Positions 25,309-34,182 of a stretch of 64,000 nucleotides of DNA are shown here, in pieces. The stretch is from CAUZIZ01 sp965218775. Lineage in GTDB: Bacteria; Acidobacteriota; UBA6911; RPQK01; JAJDTT01. Location of the stretch: assembly GCA_965218775.1 (NCBI GenBank), contig CBDCLS010000003.1:434001-498000 (forward strand), read 5' to 3'. The position numbers and the translations under genes are program-made. The notes beneath the pieces were generated by a model. The model worked only from the letters and a program-made list of their open reading frames with translations. It searched no databases and was not told the origin of the DNA. Position 1 is the stretch's first letter, and the number at the start of each line of letters is the position of its first letter.

Positions 25309-27669
25309 ATGCAGAGTATCCGCTACGTCGACCGGGATGGCTTCGACAGCGGGGGCACTCTGGGACAGTTCTTCTTCAATGTCGGCTATCTGTTCAATCG
25401 AGGCCAGGCGGGATTCTATTACACCAAAGCGAATCTGGATGAGCCGGTTGTGAAAACGGTCCAGTTTGATGACGTGTTCTTCGAGGAGACATTCCTGAAA
25501 GTCATGGATCAGGTGGGAGTCAATTTCCAGGTCTCGGTGACGGATAGATCCTACGTCGAGGGTGCCTTCGGGTACATGAGCTCGGCGGTTCGCAACGACG
25601 TTCCAGGAGGTGTGGTTCGGTACGTCATGCCGAGGCTTTGGAAAAGGATCGGGGTGGCCGCCGAGGTGGGATACAACGAGAGCTTCGTCGGCCAGGAGAA
25701 CTCCATGCGTTTTGGATTCGGGCTGCGCTTCGATGATTGGTCTCGGCCCTCGACTTTCCGAGGGGATGACGGTCCGGTCCCGGTGTTCGTTCCGCGTATT
25801 CGCTATGAGACGCTCACCAAGATCGTCAGGCGAGGGAACCAGCGACCCATCGCCGATGCGGGACCCGACCAGCTTGGCTTGGCGCCTTTCACAAGGGTAG
25901 TTCTGGACGGGACCGGTTCTTCTGATCCCGAAGGAGACTCACTCGAATTCGAATGGACCCTGCTGGGGGACTGCCCAGCGACAATCGTGCTGGAGGGAGC
26001 CCAAACGTCGAATCCTTCATTCGTCATAGGCAATGGCGAGATGTGCACAGTTCAGCTGGTGGTGAAAGACAGCTTGGGGCTCGAGAGCGCCCCAGATGTA
26101 GTCGCCGTCTCCTCAGTGCGGGCAGATCAGCCGGTGATTCTCACTTTCCGAGCCAATCCGTCGGAAATTCGGCTTGGGGGCTCATCTGAGTTGGAATGGG
26201 AGGCGAGCAATGCGAGCAGCGTTACCATCTCGAATGTGCCCGGTAGCACTGCCCTGAATCCCGAGAGCGGTACTCTATCGGTCTCGCCCTCGGACACGAC
26301 CACCTACGTTCTCACCGCCTGTAATGCGGTGAATGAATGTGTCAGCGCCGAAGCGACCGTGCTCGTCAGGCCGGACATTCCTGAGATCGTCCGCTTCACG
26401 GCCGTTCCCCCCGAAATCCGACTGGGAGATTGCTCCACGCTGCAGTGGGAGACTCGGGGCGCCAGTCGGGTCTTCGTTACCAACCTCACCACAGGAGGTG
26501 CACCAGTCAACCTGGGCCTTTCGGATCAACTCGTGGTCTGCCCTCAGAGAACAACGACCTATTCGCTGACAGCGACAAATGACCGAGGCGAAATCGTCTC
26601 GTCTGATGTCATCATCGTGGTCCGTCCCATCACGCCCGTGATCACGCAGTTCACTGCGACCCCTGCAGAGATCCGCGAGGGAGAAACCACAGATTTGTGC
26701 TGGATCATGGAGAACGTCGTTCAAGCTTCAATCACGAACTTGCCCGGAGGAACGGTTGACCTGACAGGGGACGAGCTCGTGAGTGGCTGCATGGCGGGCG
26801 TCCGTCCTCAAGGCACCACAACTTACACTTTGACCGCCAGCAACGACGGCGGCGAAATCGTCACAGCTTCTGTCACCGTCCTGGTGCGGCCGGCATCGCC
26901 AAAGATCCTCGAATTCACGGCGACTCCCGCGGAGATCAGGGTCGGTGAGACCTCGCGATTGGCCTGGGTAACTGAGAACGCGGACACGTTGACCCTCACC
27001 AACTCAGGTGGAAGCTCCCTGCCAACCAACGGAGCGAGCGGCAGCCTCGACGTCGCCCCAGCAGAGACGACGACCTACACCCTGACAGCCGCCAGCAGTG
27101 CTGGCGAATCTGTTTCGGCCTCAGTCACCGTAGTCGTCAAGCCACCGCTGCCGGTAATAACCAGCTTCACAGCATCATTGCTCGATCCCAACGACAATGT
27201 CATCAATCCTGGTGACCCGGTGTTGCTGGAATGGGAAACCAATGCAGATCAGCACCCCAGCCTGGTCGTCAGCATTACCAATATTGGCAACAACCTGGCG
27301 GCATCCGGGTCGGCTCCGGTAAGCCCTCAGTCGACCACACTGTATACCTTGACCGTCTCCAGCGGTGCAGGTGAAATCGTCAGCGCCAACGTGATTGTAG
27401 AAGTCATCCTCCAACCACCCACGATCCTGCAGTTCGCTTGTGCCCCATCCTCGGTTCCTAGTGGTGGAGATGTACAAATCAGTTGGGCCACCTCAGGTGC
27501 TCAGACGGTCTCCCTGACGAATATAACTTCCGGTTCGGTGATCGGTTCCGGTCTCCCTGCGGACGGATCCATCACGCTGTCGATGGCCACCAGCGCGACC
27601 TTCAGGCTAACGGCCACCTCAGCCCAGAACCTGAGAGCCGAAGCGGACTGTAACGTGAACGTCTTTTGA
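25309..27669 (+). CDS. Barrel C-terminal part, PKD domain and six Ig-like repeats (3' part of split gene)
   Basis: 786 residues, in phase with the frame ending at 25299. Residues 1-165 continue the barrel (LGQFFFNVGYLFNRGQAGFY, GVAAEVGYNESFVGQE, MRFGFGLRFDDW). A PKD domain follows (ADAGPDQ, DGTGSSDPEGDSLEFEWTL, about 180-270). Then come six ~80-residue repeats with the consensus P-I-F-A-P-EIR-G...L-W...TTTYTLTA...GE-VSA-VTV-V (about 275-786). Without the upstream part it has no export signal and a poor ribosome binding site at ATG 25309, so as a separate gene it makes little sense. It is likely an outer-membrane protein with a surface or periplasmic Ig stalk. Confidence 0.65.
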   Translation: MQSIRYVDRDGFDSGGTLGQFFFNVGYLFNRGQAGFYYTKANLDEPVVKTVQFDDVFFEETFLKVMDQVGVNFQVSVTDRSYVEGAFGYMSSAVRNDVPGGVVRYVMPRLWKRIGVAAEVGYNESFVGQENSMRFGFGLRFDDWSRPSTFRGDDGPVPVFVPRIRYETLTKIVRRGNQRPIADAGPDQLGLAPFTRVVLDGTGSSDPEGDSLEFEWTLLGDCPATIVLEGAQTSNPSFVIGNGEMCTVQLVVKDSLGLESAPDVVAVSSVRADQPVILTFRANPSEIRLGGSSELEWEASNASSVTISNVPGSTALNPESGTLSVSPSDTTTYVLTACNAVNECVSAEATVLVRPDIPEIVRFTAVPPEIRLGDCSTLQWETRGASRVFVTNLTTGGAPVNLGLSDQLVVCPQRTTTYSLTATNDRGEIVSSDVIIVVRPITPVITQFTATPAEIREGETTDLCWIMENVVQASITNLPGGTVDLTGDELVSGCMAGVRPQGTTTYTLTASNDGGEIVTASVTVLVRPASPKILEFTATPAEIRVGETSRLAWVTENADTLTLTNSGGSSLPTNGASGSLDVAPAETTTYTLTAASSAGESVSASVTVVVKPPLPVITSFTASLLDPNDNVINPGDPVLLEWETNADQHPSLVVSITNIGNNLAASGSAPVSPQSTTLYTLTVSSGAGEIVSANVIVEVILQPPTILQFACAPSSVPSGGDVQISWATSGAQTVSLTNITSGSVIGSGLPADGSITLSMATSATFRLTATSAQNLRAEADCNVNVF

Positions 27670-27749
27670 TCGTTTGCTGAAGGGTCGAAAACGCTTACTT
27701 CTCGCCGAGGAATCTTCTGAGGAACGCTCCTGGTTGCGGTTTACTGCGG

Positions 27750-27884
27750 CTAGTTGGGGCGGATGTTGCAGGAACGGAGGAAGTCTTTATCCTCTTCGGT
27801 CAGCTTCCACTCGATGGTCGGCCTAGGGCGCTTTTCTACCGCCTTCGTTTGCGCTCTTGCCTTGTCTTTGTCCTTTCCGTCCAT
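27750..27884 (-). CDS. 44-residue basic protein
   Basis: Small frame MDGKDKDKARAQ...ending KLTEEDKDFLRSCNIRPN. A strong ribosome binding site (TGGAGG, 6 bp from the ATG) supports translation. A short charged leader followed by an LTEEDKDFLRS-like tail is reminiscent of small uncharacterised proteins I associate with Acidobacteriota, from memory only. Its function is unknown. It stands alone in the 470-bp gap between the Ig-repeat gene and the PHP hydrolase. The rest of that gap (27885-28143) shows only a GC-rich, weakly palindromic stretch near 27940-27985. Confidence 0.6.
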   Translation of the reverse strand: MDGKDKDKARAQTKAVEKRPRPTIEWKLTEEDKDFLRSCNIRPN

Positions 27885-28143
27885 CGGGTGCCTCCACGCA
27901 GGTCTTACTGAGCAGATCGGGTGCCAGGAACAAAATCATTAGGCGCGGGCTCCACTCCAGCCGGGAGCCTAGCCCCCGCTACTAACGATCGCTTGAATCT
28001 ACTCTCTCACAATAAGAGATGGGCTCCAAAGAAAAAAGGTTCTGGGAGCCACCAAATATGCGAAAGAAGTCTGTTTCGCAATCTGTCCGCTGTTCATAAT
28101 GGGAGCGATCAATGAATGATCGCAGAATTGACCAGGAAGTCTT

Positions 28144-30300
28144 GTGAGAAGTAGACGGCCAGTTCAGAACCCTTGGCTTTACCCCACGGCCGTTGGAGCG
28201 TTGCTGCTCACCCTGCTCTTGAATCTGCTGGCAGAGGAGGGCGGCAGCCGCCTCAGAAATCCCTATGGCCTCACCGAGGACGAGATCGACGGTTTGTTGG
28301 TTCGAAGTCCGGTGCTCCGGGACTTCGCTGAATTCTTTTCCGATCTCCTGCTTAACACCAAAATGGACCCGAAGGCTGCCCTGGCTGTCTACCAGCCCAT
28401 TCGCAGACTCAACATGCATCAGCGCGATGCCTTCGGCACTAGGACTCCAGTATCTGAGGCGGAGGTCCAACGACAGGTGGGTCGCGCGCTCTTGGCACTC
28501 GACTCTCCCGAGCTACTCAAGATCACCCTGGTACCGGCGCCGGTCGCCTTGGTGCAACCTTCCTTTCTACAATTTACCAGTGGACTCGAAAACCGCTTGC
28601 CAGCCCTGATTCGAAATGGCAGCTCCGGTCGTTTTTCGGTCACGGTGTCGTCCGGTTCAGAAGACCTGGCCTTCCCCACCCTGGAGCTGGAGTTGGACCC
28701 GGGACAGGTTTATCCGGTAGTGCTCAGGGTCTGGGGGCGAAGTGGAGGTCAGCTGGTGCTCCGGATAGCTGTGGCTGGAGCCATAGAGGAGGACTTATCA
28801 CTGCCCCTGGTCTGGAGAGCGCCTTCGCTGCTTCTGCTCAGGGTTTACGATGAAGTAGGGGACTTGGTTCCCGCCCGGGTTCACCTGCGCGGATCCGATG
28901 GCCGGGGACGTGGGCCTTCTGGAACCTACCTCAGGAGCGCTGAACTCACAGCCGAGCCGTATTTTCACACCCAGGGAGCCAGCTCGGTGGCCCTTCCCGC
29001 CGGTGAAACCGAGATCTTCGTGGTCCGAGGTCCACAGTACGCCGCCGAGAGCCGAATCGTGAGGCTGCCTCCAGACGGCCTGCTCGTCGAGGAGTTCCGT
29101 CTCCAGCGGATCGTCGATCCAGCCGCCCGGGGTTGGTACTCGGGGGATATCCATATTCACCCCAACCTGGTCCACAAGACGATGGCTCAGTTGGTGAACC
29201 CCGAGGACATACGCCTTCAGGTGCAGGCAGAAGATCTGAACGTGGCGAACCTGCTGATTTGCAACTCCCAGGGCACAGTCGTCTACGACAGGCAGCGTTT
29301 CACCGGGGCTCCTCACCCTCTTTCCACTCCCAACCACATCCTCTATTGGAACGAGGAGTTTCGGCCTTGGCTCTACGGCCACATGGCACTTTTGAATCTC
29401 AAGAAGTTCGTGGAGCCACCGTATAGCGGCTTTCCCAACAGCCCTAATCCCTTCGATTATCCGCCCAACACGAGCGTTGCCCGGCGTGCCCAAAGGGAGG
29501 GCGTCGGAGTCTTCTACGTCCATCCTGGATCGAAAACCGCAAGGTCGCTGGCGGTCGATGCGGCCCTGGGGACGATCGATGGCATGGAGATCCTGGGTTA
29601 CGCCAATACCGAAGTCTCGGCCGATATCTATCATCGGCTCCTCAACTGTGGCTTCCAGCTGACGGCCGCCGCCGGAACCGATACTTTCAACAACATCCGC
29701 CGCCACAAGGTCATCGGCGGGGACCGGGTCTACGTCCATACTGGAGGGAAGCTCACCTACCAGGATTGGATCTTGGGATTGAAGAAGGGCCGGACCTTTG
29801 TCAGCAACGCTCCCCTGCTCTTTTTCGAGGTCGAGGGTAAGCTACCTGGTTCCCGTCTTACTCTCGACCAGCCCGGTAGGATAAAGGTGAAAGCCGAAGC
29901 CTATTCACAAGTGCCCATGGGGAAGCTGGATCTGATCGCCAACGGGCAGGTTGTCCACTCGGTGCCCGGCGATGGTGCGGGGAAGGTCCTGCGCTACGAG
30001 GGCGAGATCGAGTTGACTGGGAGCGCCTGGGTGGCGGCGCGCGTCACTGGTGGGCGTCACCGTCTGCTGGTGAATAATCCGACACTCTTCGCCCACACCA
30101 CCCCGGTTCACTGTGTCATTCAGGGAAAACCCTTCGTGGATCGGGATTCGGTTCGTTATTTCCTGGATCGGATTGAGGAGCTTCGGCAGGTGGTGCTAAC
30201 CAAGGCGCTCTACGAGAGTCCTTCCCAACAGATGGAGGCTTTGGCGGCTATCGATGAGGCGGCAAAGGTCTACCGCAGCAAGCTGGACAGTGAGCAGTGA
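28144..30300 (+). CDS. CehA/McbA-like PHP metallohydrolase, membrane-exported
   Basis: 718 residues from a GTG with AGGAAG 6 bp upstream. An N-terminal hydrophobic segment (YPTAVGALLLTLLLNLLAEE) acts as leader or anchor. Residues about 130-320 are beta-rich. The PHP domain begins with WYSGDIHIHPN (His 337 and 339) and continues with the ligands in FYVHPGSKT and AAAGTDTFN. Enzymes of this group cleave phosphoesters or carbamates, but the substrate is not evident. The last codons (LDSEQ) and stop lie inside the AGCAGTGAGCAGTG repeat, so the repeat forms the gene's 3' end. Confidence 0.82.
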   Translation: MRSRRPVQNPWLYPTAVGALLLTLLLNLLAEEGGSRLRNPYGLTEDEIDGLLVRSPVLRDFAEFFSDLLLNTKMDPKAALAVYQPIRRLNMHQRDAFGTRTPVSEAEVQRQVGRALLALDSPELLKITLVPAPVALVQPSFLQFTSGLENRLPALIRNGSSGRFSVTVSSGSEDLAFPTLELELDPGQVYPVVLRVWGRSGGQLVLRIAVAGAIEEDLSLPLVWRAPSLLLLRVYDEVGDLVPARVHLRGSDGRGRGPSGTYLRSAELTAEPYFHTQGASSVALPAGETEIFVVRGPQYAAESRIVRLPPDGLLVEEFRLQRIVDPAARGWYSGDIHIHPNLVHKTMAQLVNPEDIRLQVQAEDLNVANLLICNSQGTVVYDRQRFTGAPHPLSTPNHILYWNEEFRPWLYGHMALLNLKKFVEPPYSGFPNSPNPFDYPPNTSVARRAQREGVGVFYVHPGSKTARSLAVDAALGTIDGMEILGYANTEVSADIYHRLLNCGFQLTAAAGTDTFNNIRRHKVIGGDRVYVHTGGKLTYQDWILGLKKGRTFVSNAPLLFFEVEGKLPGSRLTLDQPGRIKVKAEAYSQVPMGKLDLIANGQVVHSVPGDGAGKVLRYEGEIELTGSAWVAARVTGGRHRLLVNNPTLFAHTTPVHCVIQGKPFVDRDSVRYFLDRIEELRQVVLTKALYESPSQQMEALAAIDEAAKVYRSKLDSEQ

Positions 30301-30461
30301 GCAGTGAGCAGTGGAAGAGTAAATCAGTAAGCAATGAGCAGTGGAAGAGTGAATGAGTTTCGACTTACTCAGGTTCAAAGGCACCATCTGGACTAATGAC
30401 TATTCTCACTATCCTGTGATCCCACTGCTCACTGCCCACTGCTCACTGTTTTTCACTGTTG
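30289..30461. repeat. Inverted repeat of AGTGAGCAGTG words
   Basis: The left arm (about 30289-30357) repeats AGCAGTGAGCAGTGAGCAGT with variants ending GGAAGAGT. The right arm (about 30421-30461) is the reverse complement (CCACTGCTCACTGCCCACTG). About 60 bp of unrelated sequence separates them. It fills the gap between convergent genes, and the left arm contains the stop codon of the PHP hydrolase. Confidence 0.85.
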
Positions 30462-30469
30462 ACTGGGAA

Positions 30470-31063
30470 CTACCCGAGGTCCAGGTTGATGCTTGCCAGG
30501 GAGAGGGGGATTACCGGAACCCTCTCCTCGGCCAGGAGTGGGTCTACTTCTTGCTGTAATTCCGAGACGGTGCCAGCTCCCGCCTGCTGGGGTTGATCTA
30601 GTTGCTGCACGAAGAGCTCCCGGTGGAACAGGCATTGAGAGCTACAGCCTTTTTCCTTCAGAGCCTGGGACAGGATCGTGGCGGCTAGCCCCTCCGCATA
30701 GAATTGCAGCACCTTCTCCGATCTAGAACTCAGCTCACCCAACAGGTAAAGCCCCTTCAGCAGGTCTGTGATCTCCTCGAAAAAATTGGCAAGTGACTTC
30801 TTGGTCTCCTGCCAGACTACCGAGGTGACCTGTTCGGCGACCTGCATGTGGTAGGTTCTCGATCCTTCGGCCAGGGTAGAGGCCAGGACCACGTCCTGGT
30901 GTGCCGACCTCTGACCTGCCTTGAGGAGCGTCTCGCTGCTCGAGCCCATCGCCGCAACCACGACAACCGGCTGCCGCTCCTTCGCCTGAATGACCGCTTC
31001 TGCGGAACTTAAAATCCCAGACGGATCCGCAATCGACCCGCTATCAACCTGCAGCATCTTCAC
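30470..31063 (-). CDS. Degenerate aspartokinase-like protein (N-terminal domain only)
   Basis: About 197 residues. The sequence follows the amino-acid kinase domain of aspartokinase: LQVDSGSIADPSGI sits where KFGGTSVADAERI is expected, PVVVVAAMGSSSETLLKAG matches PVVVVSAMGGVTDLLL, and DLLKGLYLLGELSSRSEKVL matches the region before the substrate site. The catalytic Lys and most of KFGGTS are missing, and the second half plus the ACT domains are absent, so kinase activity is unlikely. The GTG at 31063 has GGGAGGG about 10 bp upstream and follows the sulfatase stop by 23 bp. It is either a decaying gene or a repurposed domain. Confidence 0.65.
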   Translation of the reverse strand: MKMLQVDSGSIADPSGILSSAEAVIQAKERQPVVVVAAMGSSSETLLKAGQRSAHQDVVLASTLAEGSRTYHMQVAEQVTSVVWQETKKSLANFFEEITDLLKGLYLLGELSSRSEKVLQFYAEGLAATILSQALKEKGCSSQCLFHRELFVQQLDQPQQAGAGTVSELQQEVDPLLAEERVPVIPLSLASINLDLG

Positions 31064-31086
31064 CCCGTTTTTCCCTCCCTTTGTTT

Positions 31087-32625
31087 CTATCCAAACTGCT
31101 GGGGAATGATACCACCGGAAGCCTCTGGTGGCACATAAAGCCAGCGGGCACCATAGAGGCCTCCTTCGGCATCGAATATACGGCCGTCGGCGAGTACATA
31201 CTGGTTCGGTGTACTGGGCCTTTGTCCGGACAGGAATTCGGGCAATCGGGCACGATCTAGGGCGAGTTGCTCGTGCACCTGCTGCCAGCTGAAGTTGCGA
31301 AACAATGCCTGCTTCATCTGGAGACACCGTTCCTGGTGTTCGGGACGTGCGGCCAGATTCAGCTTCTCCGGGGGATCGCTTGCCAGGTCGAAAAGCAGGG
31401 GTGAACCCTTCTCGATCTCCACATACTTCCAGTTCTGATCGCGGACCAGACGCATAGCTGCCCCAGGCTGATTCTCGTCTGTTGTGTTGTAGTTGATGCG
31501 TACTCCGTAAGCAAAGGAGGCACTGGCTGCAAAATCCCGGGGTGGCTTGGCCGTTTCCGGCTCGGTCAGCAGTTCGTGAAGGTCGACTCCGTCCAATCCC
31601 TCGGGAACTGGCAGACCCGCCAGGGCACAGGTGGTCGGGAACAGATCCAGCAGAGAGACCGGATGAGGCACCCGGTGATGACCGGCTTGGATGCCGGGTC
31701 CTGTCATCAGCAGCGGCACGCCTACTGAGGGCTCATAGTAGACAATCTTTCCCCAGATGCCGTGATGTCCAATCATCTCCCCATGATCGCTGGTGTAGAT
31801 GACGATGGTGTTGTCCAACAGGCCTGCCCGATCCAGTCCTTCCAGAAGCTCACCGATGCAATCGTCAACAAAGTCAATGCAAGCATAGTAGGCCTCACGA
31901 CCCCTCAGCGATACTTCAGCCGACTGATCGACGCTGAAATATCGTCGGGCGAAGGGCTCCAAGTCCTCGTCGGGATTCGCGGGCAGGTAGGCTGGAGGGA
32001 TCTTGTCCCGGTAGCGCCGAATGTAGCGTCCCGGAGCAGTAAAGGGAGAGTGGGGACGGGAGTAGGAGGCGCAGACAAACCAGGGGACGTCCGGTTCCAG
32101 ATCCTGGTGCTCCAGGAGAAAGGCGAGACTCTCCCGAGTCACTACGACATCCTGGAGAAGACTCTCGGGAATCTCGGTGACTCCCGCACTCTCGGCTCCG
32201 TGGTAGGCGGGGAAGAGATCGATCGGCTCAGGCTGATGGCTCAAGCCATGACGCAGATCTCCGTAGGGCCTGACCTGGAACCCTTGCATCTGGTCGCGGC
32301 CGCCGAAATGCATCTTGCCCACCAGACAAGTCCGGTAACCGTGGTCGGCGAAGTGACTCGGCCAGGTAACATGCTCGGGAAAGATGATCCAGTGATTGCT
32401 CCAGGCCGCGCAGCGATGGGCCTCCTTGCCGGTGAGCATGCACATGCGTGAAGGTGTGCAGATGGGAGACGGGCAGATCGCTGTATCGAACTGGGTGGAG
32501 CGCTGAGCGAGAGCGTCGAGGTGCTGGGTCTGCACGGACGGATCGCCCGCAAAGCCAGCAACCGAGGACGCGTGTTGATCCGTCTGGATGAGGAGAATGT
32601 TGGGGCGCGTTTGTTTGCTGCTCAT
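31087..32625 (-). CDS. Type I sulfatase (arylsulfatase A family)
   Basis: 512 residues. The formylglycine motif CTPSR (Cys56) lies in ICTPSRMCMLTGK, preceded by the metal-binding ILLIQTDQ. Later metal/His motifs are VGKMHFGG, and VIYTSDHGEMIGHHG carries the conserved Asp/His pair. There is no obvious signal peptide, which is unusual for bacterial sulfatases of this type and suggests a cytoplasmic enzyme or a missed leader. Activity needs conversion of Cys56 by a sulfatase-maturing enzyme; an FGE-like gene 3 kb away lacks the needed cysteines. The substrate is unknown. Confidence 0.9.
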   Translation of the reverse strand: MSSKQTRPNILLIQTDQHASSVAGFAGDPSVQTQHLDALAQRSTQFDTAICPSPICTPSRMCMLTGKEAHRCAAWSNHWIIFPEHVTWPSHFADHGYRTCLVGKMHFGGRDQMQGFQVRPYGDLRHGLSHQPEPIDLFPAYHGAESAGVTEIPESLLQDVVVTRESLAFLLEHQDLEPDVPWFVCASYSRPHSPFTAPGRYIRRYRDKIPPAYLPANPDEDLEPFARRYFSVDQSAEVSLRGREAYYACIDFVDDCIGELLEGLDRAGLLDNTIVIYTSDHGEMIGHHGIWGKIVYYEPSVGVPLLMTGPGIQAGHHRVPHPVSLLDLFPTTCALAGLPVPEGLDGVDLHELLTEPETAKPPRDFAASASFAYGVRINYNTTDENQPGAAMRLVRDQNWKYVEIEKGSPLLFDLASDPPEKLNLAARPEHQERCLQMKQALFRNFSWQQVHEQLALDRARLPEFLSGQRPSTPNQYVLADGRIFDAEGGLYGARWLYVPPEASGGIIPQQFG

Positions 32626-32663
32626 AGAGACTCAAGATAGCCCGATACTGTCTTCGAATTCCA

Positions 32664-32777
32664 GTGTTTAGCATCCTGCCCTGCCTTTGCCCGTGCGGGT
32701 TCCCGTCAAAGATGAAACCAGGACAAGGGCAGGGGCACGGGCACGGGCAAGGGGGGACGCTAAAGGACGCTAAACAC
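32664..32777. repeat. Inverted repeat of GCCCTTGCC-type words with 13-bp outer stem
   Basis: An outer stem GTGTTTAGCATCC / GGACGCTAAACAC encloses arms CCTGCCCTGCCTTTGCCCGT and GGACAAGGGCAGGGGCACGG. The vocabulary is the same as in the 8460-8718 element. It lies in the divergent region between the sulfatase and the first TPR gene, so it may affect either promoter. Confidence 0.8.
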
Positions 32778-32865
32778 GTAGGTAGTGATCTGGAGACTTC
32801 TGTAGTAATATGGCAAGCAACCCGTGCTACAAGGCCGCCTGAAAGGCTTGACCTCAGGAGACGTT

Positions 32866-34074
32866 ATGAACTCAAAGACAGTGCCCCTCCTTCTGCTTCT
32901 GATCCTGGCCGTGGCAGTCTCCCCGCTCGTGGCCCAGGGCAGTGTCAGGACTGTCGGCAATCGGAATCCGAGAAGTGCCGATGCCCCCCGAGAAAACGAC
33001 ACCGCCGGTACAGGAAACTGGAATTCCGGCATGCAGCTTCCAAGTCAGATGTTCCTGACCGGCAGGGTGCTGTTGGAGGACGGCGTCCCACCCCCGGAAC
33101 CGGTGACCGTGGAAATGGTCTGTCGGGGCTCGGTACGGCAACAGGCCTTCACGCTCGGCGAGGGTGATTTCAGCTTCCAATTGGGTGTTGAAGGATTGGG
33201 ATCCAGCGATGCCAGTGCGAGTGGGAACAAATCCAATAGCAACGACCCCTTCGGCCGAGGACAGGGACAGGGACAGGCGAGCCTGGATCTGAGCGATTGC
33301 AGTCTCCGGGGTGTCTTGCCCGGGTTTAAGTCGGACGCCATAGGGCTAGGTGTCGTTCGATATATGGAAAACTCGGACGTCGGCATCCTGGTCTTGCGGC
33401 GCCTGGAGAAGGTGCAGGGGCTGACCGTCAGCTATACGGTTCTCAAGGCTCCGAAGAAGGCACGAAAGGCCTACGAGAAGGCCGATAAGGAGCTCCGGAA
33501 GGAGAACGGAAACATCCCCAAGGCCGTCAAGAACCTGGAAAAGGCCGTCAAGATATATCCCGAGTATGCCGCCGCCTGGTTCCTGATGGGGAACTCGAAA
33601 CTCGCCATGGGAGACCGACCGGGGGCCCGTGAAGCGTTCCAGAAATCAATTGAGGCAGACCCGAAGTATCTGCGTCCTTACATCAATCTGGGAGAAATGG
33701 CCCTCAGGGACGAGAACTGGGCGGAGGTGGCTCGGCTTTGCGAAGGAGTAACGACACTGAATCCCCACATCATGAGGGTTCATTATTTCTCTGGGGTGGC
33801 TAATCTGAACCTGGGCGAGTTGGAAAAAGCTCGCGCTTCGATTCAGAAGGTTCTGGACCATGGTAAGAGCCGATACCTGGTCGGCAGCCACTATGTAATG
33901 GGAGCAATCCTGACTCAGATGCGAGATTTTCCCGGGGCAGCCGAGTCGTTTCGACTCTTCTTGAAGGCATCCCCGCAAGACACGCCGGTCGCCGAGAAAC
34001 TGGAGGTCGCCTGGGAGAAGCGTGGCCTGATCGAGGAGGTCGCTTCCCTGGAGTCGCCTTCCATCCAGAACTAG
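32866..34074 (+). CDS. Exported protein: carboxypeptidase-regulatory-like domain plus TPRs (paralogue A)
   Basis: About 402 residues from ATG 32866 (CAGGAGA upstream). The signal peptide PLLLLLILAVAVSPLVAQ is followed by a ~110-residue domain starting LTGRVLLEDGVPPPEPVTVE, which contains VRQQAFTLGEGDFSFQLG and CSLRGVLPGF. From about residue 205 come TPR-like helices (PKKARKAYEKADKEL, AVKIYPEYAAAWFLMGNSKL). The paralogue starts 109 bp downstream and has the same plan. The TAG stop is provided by the end of a mobile-element fragment (34071 onward), so the last residues may not be native. It may be a periplasmic scaffold. Confidence 0.8.
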   Translation: MNSKTVPLLLLLILAVAVSPLVAQGSVRTVGNRNPRSADAPRENDTAGTGNWNSGMQLPSQMFLTGRVLLEDGVPPPEPVTVEMVCRGSVRQQAFTLGEGDFSFQLGVEGLGSSDASASGNKSNSNDPFGRGQGQGQASLDLSDCSLRGVLPGFKSDAIGLGVVRYMENSDVGILVLRRLEKVQGLTVSYTVLKAPKKARKAYEKADKELRKENGNIPKAVKNLEKAVKIYPEYAAAWFLMGNSKLAMGDRPGAREAFQKSIEADPKYLRPYINLGEMALRDENWAEVARLCEGVTTLNPHIMRVHYFSGVANLNLGELEKARASIQKVLDHGKSRYLVGSHYVMGAILTQMRDFPGAAESFRLFLKASPQDTPVAEKLEVAWEKRGLIEEVASLESPSIQN

Positions 34075-34127
34075 TACCATGTCACACATGTAGTGGCGGG
34101 TTTGCAGATGGGGCTTGCGAGGCGAGA
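34071..34127. mobile_element. Solo end of the CTAGTACCATG element
   Basis: These 57 bp match the right end of the element at 15933-16211 (positions 16155-16211, reverse complement) with about one mismatch, after which similarity stops. Only one end is present, so it is a truncated copy. Its first bases, CTAG, supply the stop codon of the upstream TPR gene, and it lies in the leader of the downstream TPR gene. Confidence 0.85.
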
Positions 34128-34182
34128 GCCTGACTCGGTATATGAAAGTCAAGTCTTCCGCAGAAAGATCAGGAGGCCTCCA

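Noticed and set aside
30298..30461. Rho-independent terminator only
   Set aside because: The arms are far longer and word-repetitive and no T run follows, so I call it a repeat element, though it may also stop transcription.
31064..31327. Upstream extension of the aspartokinase-like frame
   Set aside because: It lies over the sulfatase coding end, is Arg/Cys-rich and unlike a kinase; the ribosome binding site favours GTG 31063.
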